Shown here: positions 48,384 to 61,296 of the stretch, piece after piece
Numbering within the stretch: position 1 is the first letter of the stretch
How the letters are laid out: each line of letters begins with the position of its first letter
Source: Archilochus colubris
Lineage: Eukaryota > Chordata > Aves > Apodiformes > Trochilidae
Length of the DNA: 64,000 bases
Assembly: GCA_023079485.1 (NCBI GenBank)
Contig: CM041083.1
Coordinates: 63,431,810-63,495,809 of the forward strand
Direction: 5' to 3'
Made by a program: the position numbers and the translations under genes
The notes under the pieces: model-generated
The model's input: only the letters and a program-made list of their open reading frames with translations
The model's database searches: none
What the model was told of the DNA's origin: nothing

Positions 48384-50159
48384 TAATCTGATTGTTTTCA
48401 GCTCAGGATGTCACTGTTTTATAGATTTTACCAGAGGTACTCATACAATTCTTCTCTTAAGTAAATAATCATATTTGCATTTATAGAGGTAGTTAAATGA
48501 TGTGCCCTTAGCCAAACCACAAGTGACAGGCATGAAGAACAGATTCTGACTTTCAGCTCTACTAAGACACCTATTTCTATCAACTATGCTTGCTTATGTG
48601 TCTTACAATTAGCAGTGCTAGTTTTAAAAATCTTACACTTTTGTTCATCTTTTTATCTCAGTTTTTAAGATTTATTTTGCATGAAGCATCCTTCTGTTTT
48701 CCTGTAAATTCATTTGCCCATGCACTTTAGAAAATACTCAGAATTCTTCCTGATGTTGTACAAAATACCCATTTCTTAAGGATAATTTTGGGATTAAAAA
48801 ATTGGTCACTTCACTCACGTTCACTCTGCCTCTCCGATGTATTCTGCTCCCATCCACTGTGAATGTTTACACAACTAAGTGTAAATCTCCACTTTATATT
48901 CTTATTATGAATTTGGGGTTCTTAACCTAATAATTTTAAATAGTTAAGACATTTTAGAAAATTGACAAAGCCATTTTCATCTAGTAGTTTGTAAATAACA
49001 GCTAAAATGAAGAAGCTGTAACCTGTGAAGCAGTCCTCTTCCTTGAAAATTTCTGCTTTAACCTTCTCATCCTGAAATCGGTCTTGGCAAATACACACAA
49101 TGTTTCTGTGAAGTAGATTAAACTTTAAATATCTTGAAATTTAGCAAGAAGTTGTTAAGCATGCTTTTTTTCAAGCTATACATGAGAAAAGGCTTTGGGT
49201 AACAGAATATATCATGGGATCTGATAATAAAGGGTTGTCAAGGGTCTGTTTCCATGTTTTAGATCAGGTTTAACCTTGCTTGTTTTGGAGCAGGGTGTGA
49301 ATGCTCACTCTCCTAAACTGTTTCTACAGCATGCAGCTCTAGTTTCTTCTCATGAAAACGGGGACTGTATAGAGATAAAAACAGAAAAGAAGATGATGGG
49401 ATGCTCCCTACTTACTGTCTAATGCCAGTTGCTTTAAGCACCTGGAAATCCGTGTATCTTCAGAGCACAAAATACAAAATACATCATAGTGCCATTTAAA
49501 ACAAATCTGCACTAAGTGACTGCAAGTATCTAAACCTGCTTTCAGATCTGGATCTGAAAAAGGAAAAGAAATTACATCTCTGAGGCCACTTCTGCTGCAG
49601 TTATGGAACTAGTCCTATTCAAATTTTATCTACAGCCCCTGTCACCTGCTCCATTCTTGTCCTTGACCCTTTCAACAACTTTTGCTTGCTTAGAAACACT
49701 TTTCTGGCACTACTTAAGCAGTGGTCATTGAAATTATCAGGACCAGTAGGCAAAGTGATGTCTCAGTGCTGAAAGAAACTGCTTCCCTCCTCTTTTTACC
49801 CTAATAGTGCTGTTTCTGGCCTTACCCAGACAGTTGGCATTTCTTGTGCTTCCTTTTCAGTCCATCTTCTGAGCAGCACCAGCAACCAGAAAAGACTGAA
49901 ATACAGGTGCTAAGCATTAGGGCTTGGATGAAACAGAGGTCAGCACTGGTGCTGCTGTTGATACTGCCACCAAATACTGAGGCATCCTTAGCAGAGTTAA
50001 TTTAAGCAATCCCATATATTGTGTCTGATCTTACAGAAAATTTATCTTTTTAGAAATCAGGCAAGGCAGTTCTGGAAGAGAGGCTTGCACAGTCTTACAA
50101 AAGAGCCCTTAGAGCAGAGGGAGGAGGAAATTAGGTGAGATGCATCCAGGTTGGTAGTT

Positions 50160-51370
50160 GAAGAGACAATAAATAATGAAAGCAATCTGTAACTCTAGAA
50201 AGAGAATTTATTGAAAATTAGAGGACAATTCAGATGCTTGTAAATGAACAAAATCAAGTAGCTCTACACATCCAGTATGTAACATTAAACCTGATATCAT
50301 AGGGATAATGTAAATTGTGGGAAATATATTGATAGCTGGAATATGGGTACAAATTGTTCAGGAAAGCTAGAAATGAAAGTACAGGTGACTTATAATAATG
50401 ATACTAGAGATTCTGGGGAAGCAAAAAGTGACAGAACAAATGAAATAATATTACTTTGAATCAGAATAATGTAAGGACTGTAAAAGGAGCTACTTAAAAA
50501 AGGTGGATGATAGCCTGCTACAGATTTTTGGTGTTAAGTTGTGATAGGTATAAATAACAATGGAGAAATGTGGGTTTTATGGGAAACATCTTATCGGATA
50601 CAAATCAGAGAAACTGCTGGAATTCTTAACTCAATATTTACTAGCTCACCAAGAACTAATCTTGATTTAAGACTTGTAATAGCTGTTGATGATGCTAGAG
50701 AAGAAAACATTACTGAAACCAACTTCAGCTGTAGTGGTCATGAATTGAATACACTTAAATAAAAAATCCTGTGCTAAACAAGTTTTCCATTTCAAAATAC
50801 TAAATTGAGAAAGGAAAAATATTAGGTAGGAAGTAAATTTGACAGAAGGACAAATATTAAAGTGTAGAGGATGCAGGGAATTTATTTAAATGAAAAGTCA
50901 AAAGTTCTGAGGTCTCTGCATCCCATGCAAAGGGAAAAAAGTTTAAGGAAGAGTTATAAGCTTAGCTGTCTGTGTGTCTACATCTAAAAGAAAACTAGCA
51001 GCAGCATTAGAAATTGCTGGAAAAAAAAATGTTTCTGGGAGGCAGAAATTACAGGAATAAAGTGAAGTGAGAATAGTGAAAACTGCTGCTGAATCGGACC
51101 CTCCAAAGGAAATTAAAAGAAATTGCAATACATTCTAGAGACACAGATACAGGGGGGAAAACGTGGAATCACAGTGCACTAAGGACTCGACTAGGTTTAT
51201 TCATAGTATGCATATGGTCCCAAAAATAAATATATGCCTTTGCCCCTGTTTCCAATGAGCAGGCAGATAACAAATGAAAAAAGGAAGGTATGATGACCTA
51301 TCAGAATATGTCAAGTATGGAAAGAAGACAGCTGCAGAAATAAGAGAGATTAATTACAGTAACAAGAAAT
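50160..51370 (+). mobile_element. Ancient CR1 LINE remnant (ORF2 endonuclease region)
   Basis: The sequence follows the 5' half of CR1 ORF2: aaattagaggacaattcag and atgcttgtaaatga, a stretch of ten or so degenerate codons, then tagctggaatatgggtac, attgttcaggaaagc, caccaagaactaatcttga and aacttcagctgtagtgg, tcatgaattga. In old amniote CR1 copies these blocks encode the start of the endonuclease and its SDH-type motif region (here S-G-H-E). All frames are broken. It probably continues weakly to about 51370. Sense orientation. It is the complementary part of CR1 to the remnant at 45600-46800 but lies downstream of it, so the two are not one collinear copy. Confidence 0.6.
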
Positions 51371-54300
51371 AAGTCATGATACTCATTTAGCAATGAGGTG
51401 AATTCTTTATCAGTTTGAGTTTAAGGGTTGGATATTTTTCTTAAAACAACTATATTATAAATCCTTACTTGTTTTTTCAAATGCTCTGAAACCACACTAA
51501 GACTGGAGGATTGCTGTCATCATTTGAGTGATACAGCTGAAATTTATTTCTGTCAGCTCTCACATGGAGTCTAATTCACAAAGACGCAATTAAAGCACAA
51601 TTGTTTTCACTCTAGTTGTTTGCTGTGTCATAATCCATATGAATTCCATTATTTGGTTTTATGTGTTGGCTAAACTAAAGGTTTGACAATGTCACAGCAT
51701 CTTGAAGACCTGCAGTTCCTCCAGGAATAATAAACTTGTGCTGAAACCTGAAAATGGGAGGGCTGAACCATCTCTTTCAGCAAGAGCCCTGTCTTCTGTC
51801 AGCTTAAGCCAACAGCAAAACCACATGCTAAGCTAAAGGTGGTGTCACAGGAAAAGAAACAAGAGTAGCTTTTCTTAAACAGTCATTTTTCAAAACCTGG
51901 TGGCCTGAGTTGCCTGCATGAAAATTACACCATAAGTTTGTGCTCTATTTGCACTTCTTTTAAACTGCAGATGAAGGAAGACAGTGCAAGTTTCAGGACT
52001 TCTCAGAAAAGCTGTCTTTGTGGAACATGAGAACCTTTTGGGTACTTCTGTCTCTCATCTAGCTTCTGCACCAAAGGCTGGTAAAACACAGAAGGGTTTC
52101 TTAAAAAAAAAAAGCACTGCCCTTTATAGGGACAAATCTCACATAATATGAGGTGCTAGGATTGAAGGTTCATTCTAAACTGTACCATCTTTAAGAACTC
52201 CCATTCTTTACAGGCAAGTAAATACAAATACACACTTGTACTATCAATTTAGCAGCTGTAATGTGCAGCAGCCTCTTTTTCACTGGAGGAATTAATCAAT
52301 AAAAATAGTCCAGGAAATTAGTTGTGGGTTGGAAGGTCCCTCTGCGAAAGCCTTAGACTTTTTTCTGAGCATGCTGGCAGACAGAGTCTGGAGCCATATT
52401 GTAATTCTGAGTGCTCTGAGCTGAGACATGAGTAAGACTAGGAATTGCAAATCTTTGTCTTAGGTGCCAAAGTAGTAAAAGAAGAATGGGAAAAAAAAAG
52501 ATGGAAAGTAAAGTAAAAAGTTTAAATAAAAGAAGAGCTAAAACACTGATGGGAAAGGTAATATAAAATATTTATAGGATTGCTTCTGACTATGTCAAAT
52601 TCATTGAGGGAAACAACTTCAAAAAGCATAGTTTATCAATTCTAATAATGAATGATGCTCCTGTGATTTTAGACATTTAGTATGTTGTAGAAAATAGTTA
52701 CAGAAATTTTGTTATCGGTATCTTTTGCTTTTTTTTAAAACATGGACAGCAGAGATTGTAATGCTTCCTTTGTCTAAAATTAACATTGATTTATTGACAC
52801 ACCATTTGTACAATGGAAAATTAAAAGAGTAAGCTTCTTGTAAGCACGTAACTGTATTCAGAAATAACTTGTGTTTCTATCTCTTGTTTTCCAGTTGTGG
52901 TCACTTGTATATAAAGACATTGAAAAGAACAGTAAGAAGGTGTAAATTCAAGAGGCTTCAATTTGTTGATGACAAATAACTTTTTATTTTCTTCTCACTT
53001 GGATAACCTGAATTTACTCTTCTTTTTTTGGTAGCTGTGAGAGTATAGATGAGAGGTGGAAAAGACAGCTGACGTGCCATCTTTCTTGCTGAAAGTTAAC
53101 TTGCTGACTCGGGAGAAAAGTACAGGAATGGAAGGAGTAGTGTTACCCCTTTTGACTGAGGGTGTAAGGCTGTGTTTGGGAAATTAATTTACAGCCTGAG
53201 GTTTGATTATTCCCAGCTGTAATGAAATGAGCAGGTAGTACATACTGCCAAGGTGCATTTTATTTCCACCTTTTTTGCAGCAAGAGGTTGCTACTGTTTC
53301 TTTTGGATAAATGTTTTGCTCAGTGTGTGATACTTTTTGCTTTTCCTCTAAGCTGCAGCTTAAATACTGCAGAAATTGTAGCTGGTGCAGAATTTGGCCA
53401 CTTGTGTATTAAGTAACTTACTGGTCTGTAAGTGTCTTGAAATGGTGTTCTGTGGTATGACTGCCCGTATTTTTCAGTGTCACTTTTAAGAACCAGGTTC
53501 TGCAAGGACTGCCTCCTGCCTTCCCTGGTACTGCGGGTTCGGTAGCCACACTGACAGGATAGTGACTTTTGATTGCCAGGGCCTCAGGTTGTTAGAAACT
53601 GGAATTTACTCTCCATGTGGTTCAGAGCAGTTGGAGTTTCTTAATTTTCTGAAGATGTTCTGTAACAAGCAAAAAATAGTTTAAAAAAAGAAAAAAAAGT
53701 TGAATTTGGAACTACCCTTGTACTACTGTAGATGGATTGATACACTGTATGATGAAAAGAGTGATGTTAGTGCCAAGACAACTGTCCCATTGGATCAGCT
53801 TTTTGGTATGTTGTATTCTTAGTTATTTTTGAAGAGTTTATAAAGTGTGGCCCATCCAAACAATATCATCCTACCAAACTCATGGAGTTACTATATCCTG
53901 TCTCTTGACACCTTTACATTGTCACGTAAATGCCTGTTTAGATCTCATAATACTGCAATACTTTATCAAAATCTCTTTGCTCTCTACCCTTTCTCTCTCT
54001 CTCTACTTCATATTGTTGTCAATTTACGGGAGAGTTTTTTTAATTCATATGCAAATAAAATAGTTCTTATTGTAATGATGATTCGCCATGGTAAGTTTTA
54101 CAAATACTATGATAGAAAAGCATTAAAAGATTGATCAACGTTTTCTGTAGACTCTGAGTAAATGCAGCAGGCACAAGTCAGACAACTGAATGAAGCAAGT
54201 ACTGCCCCAGTAGCAGCTGTTTCTTTCTTTGGCAACTGATGCTCTTATCACTGGACTGACTAAACAGGTTATGAAGCAGCAGAACCTTTCCAGTCCAAAG

Positions 54301-57300
54301 CCTTGTGTATTAAATGCATAAATCACAGTTACAGTTTCTGTTACTATGCCAGCTTGAAAACTGTGGCAGATCAGTCATCCCTCATGGAAGAGTAACAGTC
54401 TCTGTTGAAGGAACTGACTGGATTCCTATGAGCTTGTGGATACCTGAGACCTCCAAATTTGTGTCAAGCCTTAAATGTTGTAGTTTAATTCCAGTCAGAA
54501 GGAAAACAGATTTGATCCCTGAAATTATAATAGGCCTGATGGAATTATCCCATTTCCTTGGTGACATTAAAATCAAAGCTGATGATGATCTTAACACTGC
54601 TTTTATATTATCTCATTCACACTTTCCGAATGCTCCACGTAGGAAGAAATCTCATGAATTGTAATATAATTATATAGAACAATGTATTTCTAATATTTCT
54701 TATGGAATTTGTGCTGTCTCTGACATATCTAAGCATATCATATTCTTTTGATGAATATGTATAGTTTTTATATTTTGAAGCATCATTAATTCAGCACTGT
54801 TTGCAGCCTGTTTTTCTTTCTAATTATACAGCTGATAAATATTCCAGCATTGTGACCCTGAGAACTGGGCAGCAAAGTACAAAATATCTTTTTAAAATTC
54901 ACTTTCTGTTACGTTATACCAAAACAGTTTGTCTCATGCACTAGAAAGGATCTGTGAAGAAGTTAATTACATTGTCTCCTGGAATCACTTGCTGTAGAGA
55001 ACCGTTTCAAGACATCTTGATTCTATTAGGTTTTGTAAGCCAGAGGGCACACTTGGCTACCCTGGTAGTTAAACCATTTTTAGTGTTGTGGATGAGCCCT
55101 GTTTATTACTCCTTATTGGACTTATGCTCCTTCAGCTTATTATTCAGGAATACAGAGCATTAGTCCTGCAGTGCAGAGGGCTACTGAGCAGTTAGAAAGT
55201 CTCATGAACCCATTTGTAAAAATATGTTGTGGTTGACCAAAGAGGAAAAAGAGGAATGAAGAAAGACTGGTGTCTGTAGTGTGCTGGGTTTGAGTACACT
55301 GCACACTAGGATGCTGTGGTTCTAATGGGATTTGATAACAGAATGTATGTGAGCTGTAGTTCCTTATTTTCTAGGTTCATTCAAATACTTGGTCACTCAA
55401 ACATCCAAATCGCTTATTTATACTCACCAAAGCCTGTACAAGAAATCTCCTATATACTGCGTATGTGTTTTTCTAAGGCTTCTGTTAGCATGTATATGAG
55501 ATGCTAGCACCTGCCATTTTCACTAGTCATTCCAGCTGGAAAAATATTTTTCAGCATCTGAAGTTAAATGCTATGCTATTCTTTAAACCCTTTCTTTGTT
55601 ACAGAAAGATTTAGAATACACTGCTTTGCTAGGCACCTTCCTTGTATTTCTACAGTTTGTAGTATTAGTAGTATGTAATATTATTATAGAGCATTGTTCT
55701 AATTTTTAAGTTTTAATTCAGAAACAAAGACTGTTTCCGTGGTTAAGAAACATTCTTAAAGCTTTGCTTTGGTTCAAGGTCTGTACTGAGAACTAAGCTG
55801 CAGTTTAAACTATTGCTTTCTTATCCAGTTATCTTCCTAACATCAGGCATCTCCATTCTGAAGAGGTGCACCCTGTTTTTCGTTGTGTGTTGACAAAAGT
55901 ATTAGGTTGGTCAGTAAATGCTACAGGACAACTTCACCAGGAATGCTTCAAAGACTTATAATATTTACTATCAGAAGAATTCAGTCATGGTAATTTTCAG
56001 TGATTTCTTGGCTCTGCCTTCCTTAAGACATTTCAGTGCTCTGGATCAGTCAGTATCTTGGAGTTGGAGTCATTCATAATTGCTGTGTCCTTGACATCAT
56101 CTGTAAGAACTCTCAGTCTCAGCAAAACTGCAAACAGAACAGAGAGAGTGGATAAATCAGAAGTACTCTAGAGACAGCTCTGCTGCCACATAACTACTCT
56201 GTAGTTATCTATTTGAAAAGGCAAATCCATCTTTGTAAACTTTGTTGCGTTTTGGTTTTTGTTTTCTTTTAAAGACTGCAAACAGACCAAATAATGTTGA
56301 TAGTGATATGTAGATTATTGCCATAATTATCTCATAAGAATTAAACCTAATGGTCTTGGAACCACTCCAGTCTGTAGTGATCCACTTTCAGTGAAAGGCT
56401 TCAGTGTAAGAAACAAATCCTCTTCTTTTTGTTCAATTCCAAGTAAATCCTAAACTTTCTCTTCAAGAGATTTTCTACACTATTGCCACTTCAGGTTTCC
56501 CTTGGTAATATTAAGGCTGTTTTAAAATCTGCTTGCCTCTTGTGAGCTGCTGCACAGTTCAATGCATGCTACAAAACATTCCCAGAGAGATAAGTAGGCA
56601 GTTTCCCCTCTTCCGTGTTGTTGTTTCCAAAGCTACAGTCCTAGCATTATCTGAAATACCCTAACTAATTTATGTGAGCTAAATTTATGTAGTGACTCTG
56701 GCACTACCCAACATTTAAAAAGTTGAACCATCTTGAGTTGTGCAACAAGTACTTTCTTTGCCTGCCTCGTGGGACATTCCAGTGTTGTGGACAGAAAACT
56801 CAACCTTTGCTGAATAAGCCTGAATCACTGACTGTTTATTACCTAAAGTGAGGATGAGGCTGTACAACTGACCCCAGCACTGCTGACAGATTTGTTCATG
56901 TGCCCACTAGCACCACTTGCAGCAGCCCATTTTCTCTTCCATACAGCTTCACTTGTTAAAACATGTTCTTCTGAGCTCTCTGGAGATGACAGCTCTTGAG
57001 AAGGGCAACAAGTCAGTTTTATTGTGCTCTCTAGTCACAAAACTTGTCTTTTTCTTGGTGGTATTTGATTTTTCTGGTTTTTCAGAAGCATTTTAGCAAT
57101 TCCAAGCTCTTCTGGGAACTGTAATACATCATTGCAAACATCTCTCCTTTTAGGAGAGCTGACAGTGACACCTGCACTTCTCCCACATTAAACATTACCC
57201 ATTTAGCCTGCAGAATTCAGAAGCACATCTAGAATGCATGTATCACATCACAAGGTATTTCTCTTATTTGGGTTCAAACTTCATCTTGTTCCAGTTACTA

Positions 57301-60300
57301 AAAAAACAGTTATAAAGCTACAACATTTTTCACCCCATTTCTTGAACAGCACCCCTGTCTCACACATGGTATAACACCAATGTTTTGGGCAGTAGGATGT
57401 TTTTTCTAAGACATGGTGGTGAAGATTATCTAGCAATAAGTAAGTAATGGACTGTCATCTGTATCTCATTATCCTAGTCCTGGAGTTTTCACTAAGGAAG
57501 TAGAGATGAGCAACAAAAAATTTGATAGCAGAAGGTATGCTTTACAATGCTATTTGAGGCACCTCCAATTTCCATACCAGAGTAATGGCTATATAGATAC
57601 TGTTACAGATATATTCTTGGCTCTGGTCCTGAATCATCAGTGAGGATTGTGGGTTTACTATTAAAAGAGTGTTTCTTTAGAATCAAAACAGATTAAAGCA
57701 AGTGAAAATGACCAGAGCTCCAGGCCAGCCTGTCTTTCCCAGGATACCAAGAGCTAGAAAAAAGAAGAGGTCATGGATCATGTTCTGTCACTTCACTCTA
57801 TTGATATTTTTCATGTGTCTGCAGGCAAACATCCAAAACTGGATACTTTTCCACAAAGCAAAAGCCACAGAAACAGAGTGGCAATAATAATGCACCCACT
57901 ATCAGTCTTTCCCTCACCTACAGTCTTGACACTACAGCTGGGAATCTGATGTGCACCTTTTCCTTTCTTCTACCCTTTTTTGCTCCATTAAGTCATTATG
58001 TTTCTTTTTAAAAATTACCTGACTTTGTGGAATGGTGTCTTGAAAGACAAGAAATAATTCAAGCTGCTAGTTTTTCTAGATATGATCTAGGCAGGATCCA
58101 AGTACTCTCAAAACTGGATCTGTCAGATTTTTTAGGTACTAGTGGTCTTCTTAAAGCAAGCTTACTCTGTTAGTGTTTACAAGAAACACTTGAATAAATC
58201 CAGAGATGAATTCCACCCACAGAAAGTCCATTGTATAATTGTGTAAGTCCATACTGCTGTCAGATGGTGAACAATTCTTTCTGTCAAAACACACCTTTGC
58301 CTCTTAAAATATATAGCTCTTTCACAATTTTTCATAGAGGATATATGGCTTCAGTTGAGATCCTGATAACAGCAAGCTTCCATGTATGGATAGCTTCAGC
58401 AAACTCCAGCATTCTTTGGAGTGACTGAAGAAAACAGACATCACATCTTACCAGGGGGTTTTTTGTGCTCCAGTTTCTTCTGCCTGGGCAATGATAGAGG
58501 TCTCATGCTTTTAGTAGCTGGGTCACTGACTGGGATTAGAAGGAAACCAACTCATACATATTCACCCTCTTCTGCCACCTAAGCATGTAACCTGTAAGAA
58601 AAAGTTGTTCTTCCATCTCAGCTATCACTCATCTGAAATCAGTGATGGACTTTCTCATCAGGGAGTCATTTTTCACCCATTGTCTTAGCAAAACTTCACA
58701 CTTTTCAAGAGAGAGCAGCGTATTTTTTTTTTCACCTGCAAAAACAAGAGCTTTTTCAAATGTCCTGTCTCAGCCATGCAACTCTCAATGAGGAACAGCC
58801 TCAGAACCTGGCAGTTTCTGCTCCAGGGCTGTGGAGACAGCGTGCCTTCCACATAACTCTGTGGGCAAAAGTGCTGAGCTGTCTGCTGCCAAGCTGGGTT
58901 AAGAGGCTGTAGCCCTGAGCTGCTTCTTGGATGCTGCTGTCTTCTGTGATCTGTCAGCAGGACTGCATGTGTAGTCACTTCCTGGTCTCATTCTGTTAAA
59001 ATATTGTCTTGAGGGAGGTTTTGAGAGACAAAACGGTATTCTTCAGACTTCAGAACAAGGTCAAGAAGCAACTATACATGTAGTTAGTTATTCTTACAGA
59101 TTGGAGATAGCAAAGTTAAGTTCTTTATCTGCCAGTGCAAGCTTTATAACTGCATCCTACATATTTAGGTATGAATCTCTCTGCTCCCTTGATTTAACCA
59201 CTGGAGTACCTGATGGAACTATTTCACTCAGTCCTCAGAAACACTGCCATAATAAATACATTTTTTCATGCTTATCAAGGTAATAAATATATGAAGTTTT
59301 CAGCATTTAAACAGGTAAAAAATTATATGCTCCAGTGCTATATGCTCCTTTCCCCTTTTGAAGCCTTAGTTTAAATGCATAGATGTTAGATGCATATGTT
59401 CAAAACATTAGTATCGGGTAAAAGCATTTGCTGTTTGTCCTGTTGTCAAATGTTCTCAGTCATGTATTGTTTCACTTGGAGCTCTGTGTGTACCTTCAGA
59501 TCAAGCATTTTTGTTTTAGCTACAAGTACGAATTCCTAACTAAGATTAAGTTAACTTAGAAAGAAGATACAGGATGAAAAATAAAAAGCTATTTTAGTAC
59601 AAGTAAAGTCTACTCAAGGAATAGTAATAGGTGAAATAGAAAGTGCAGGTTTAGTGTCACACTCAGCACTTTGGCAGTGGGATCCTAAGTCACCAGATTG
59701 TAATGAGTCTATATTAAAAAATGTCTTAACAACAAACAGAAAGATGTATTGGTATAATTTAAAGCAATTTTAATAGTTTACATTACATTTCTATAACTTT
59801 TCTTACAACTTTAATAAAAGACTGGACATTACAGCAATGATATTAGCATAATAATTGCTATTGACAAGATTACAATAATAATTTTAACACATTTGATTAT
59901 TTTTAAGAAATCATTCTCTGAAATGAATGATATTCTTTTGTTTATAAACTAGAGCAGGTAAAATTGAAATTATTTGGGAATTCACAAGTTTTACTACTTC
60001 AACTGGATTTGCAAATACATTTTTAGATGAAAGGTAGGTAGGAAATCTGTAGTATTGAGAGTTTGTTTTACATCATCACTCCTGCATAATGCCATCTTTC
60101 ACACAGCTACAAATGGATAGCACCTCAGTTTATGGTACTCAGAGATGGGACAAGCTACCCCTATTGGAATGTAAGGCTGAAGTTTGATTTTTTTATATCC
60201 TGTTGCACACCCTGATTTGGCTACAGCAGTTGTTTTCCCTAACAAAGAACAAACCTTTGAGTTCACTTGAGAATTTCTGTTTCATGGCCAGTGCTATTGT

Positions 60301-61151
60301 CTTTGTTTCCTGTCTTCCCAGTATCACTAATAAGTTTCTGTACAATATTTTTAAGAGATTTTGCTACTGAGAAAGAGTATGGCAAGGCTGTGTTTCTATA
60401 TCTAGTTAAAGTGCTTCAGGCTCAAGATCTTGCCACAGAATTTTCTTACTCACATTTCTATGAGGCTACAAAAGGTTTGTGGTGAGGACAGGCCTACCTT
60501 TGTCTTAATTACTGAGAACATGCATCCAAAAAGCTCATTTTATTGGTTACTCACAAGAAAAGTCAAATAATAGTTCAGGCAGCCTTGAAGGCATTTATGT
60601 CAACATCTGTCATGTAGCCAAAAGTGTCTGTGTCATCATTTTCTTCTGGGACTACACTGTATTGTTCAAGTAGTTTCAATAAACTTGTCACATGCCACCT
60701 TCCTTCTAAATGGCTGCATGAATAGGCAGTATAACTTAACATAATTTAATACAGAAGTCTTATTTTTTTGTGCATGTGTTCTCAAAATCTGTTCTGGAAA
60801 GGTTTAGAACATTATAATGAAAATGTTCAGCCAAATCAATAACAAATGGTAGTTATTAAAAACTGAAAAGCTGAGTGCAGAATAATAACATATTATTGTG
60901 TGTTTTTTCTTATCCCATTAACAACAATTTGGTATCAGCAGTTGTTTAGGGAGAGGTGGGTGGGTCTTGACTTCCTTCCTCAGACATATAACATGACAGA
61001 CATATAACCATGACAAATATATTCATTACTGCTCTTCTGAGTCATGTGCTGCTACAGCATTTATGGTACATTCAACCCTTTGTAGAGGCTTATTCTGAAT
61101 TTTGCTGGATAGTAATGTATTTATATGGGATTTGTTGTTGGGTTTTTTCAG
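51371..61151. other. Giant ERC1 intron, last 10 kb
   Basis: AT-rich intronic sequence. A 116-codon open frame at 54314-54664 and an overlapping pair at 53845-54134 have no recognisable domain. A (CT)n tract lies near 53990-54004. The final 20 bases carry the pyrimidine tract and acceptor of the 61152 exon. No named mobile element was recognised with confidence. Confidence 0.6.
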
Positions 61152-61296
61152 ACAAGAAGCCCTCCTTGCTGCCATTAGTGAAAAAGATGCCAATATTGCT
61201 CTACTAGAACTTTCATCCTCTAAGAAGAAGACCCAAGATGAAGTGGCTGCACTGAAGCGGGAGAAAGACCGTCTTGTGCAACAGCTGAAGCAGCAG
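61152..61296 (+). CDS. ERC1: ERC1 (ELKS) internal coding exon preceding the C-terminal region
   Basis: This 145-bp exon supplies one base of a split lysine codon followed by 48 codons, entering in phase 2 and leaving in phase 0. The residues QEALLAAISEKDANIALLEL, SSSKKKTQDEV and AALKREKDRLVQQLKQQ form the last long coiled-coil block of ELKS family proteins. From family knowledge, the exons that follow encode a TQNRMKLMADNY segment and the C terminus, with the Lys/Arg-rich-to-acidic tail and FIP-like helix in ERC1. I did not find these before 64000. The acceptor is ggttttttcag and the donor is a canonical CAG|gtgagt at 61297. SSSKKKTQ and LVQQLKQQ point to ERC1; I recall ERC2 as LVHQLKQQ. The Asp in TQDEV where I recall Glu is conservative. 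The upstream reading frame stays open to an ATG at 61102, but this is intronic and should not be taken as a start. Confidence 0.94.

Larger units (their letters stand above)
46801..50159. other. Giant ERC1 intron with GC-rich pocket
   Basis: AT-rich intron apart from a GC-enriched segment at about 47690-48180 (listed separately) and a (TAA)7 repeat at 48361. Three overlapping minus-strand open frames at 47947-48348 and one at 47567-47938 reflect the GC-rich, stop-poor composition. None shows a domain. Confidence 0.6.

Noticed and set aside
52326..52345. gggttggaaggtccctc, resembling a minus-strand CR1 3' end
   Set aside because: Only about 16 bases match, with no tail motif or further CR1 sequence on either side.
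54314..54664. 116-codon + strand open reading frame
   Set aside because: No recognisable domain and no flanking splice or promoter context. A rough estimate from stop-codon frequency predicts a few frames this long by chance in 64 kb of AT-rich DNA.
4974..61296. Assignment of the exons to ERC2 (CAST) instead of ERC1
   Set aside because: The third exon reads SSSKKKTQ and LVQQLKQQ; I recall ERC2 with LVHQLKQQ. The family is certain; the paralogue call remains open to alignment.
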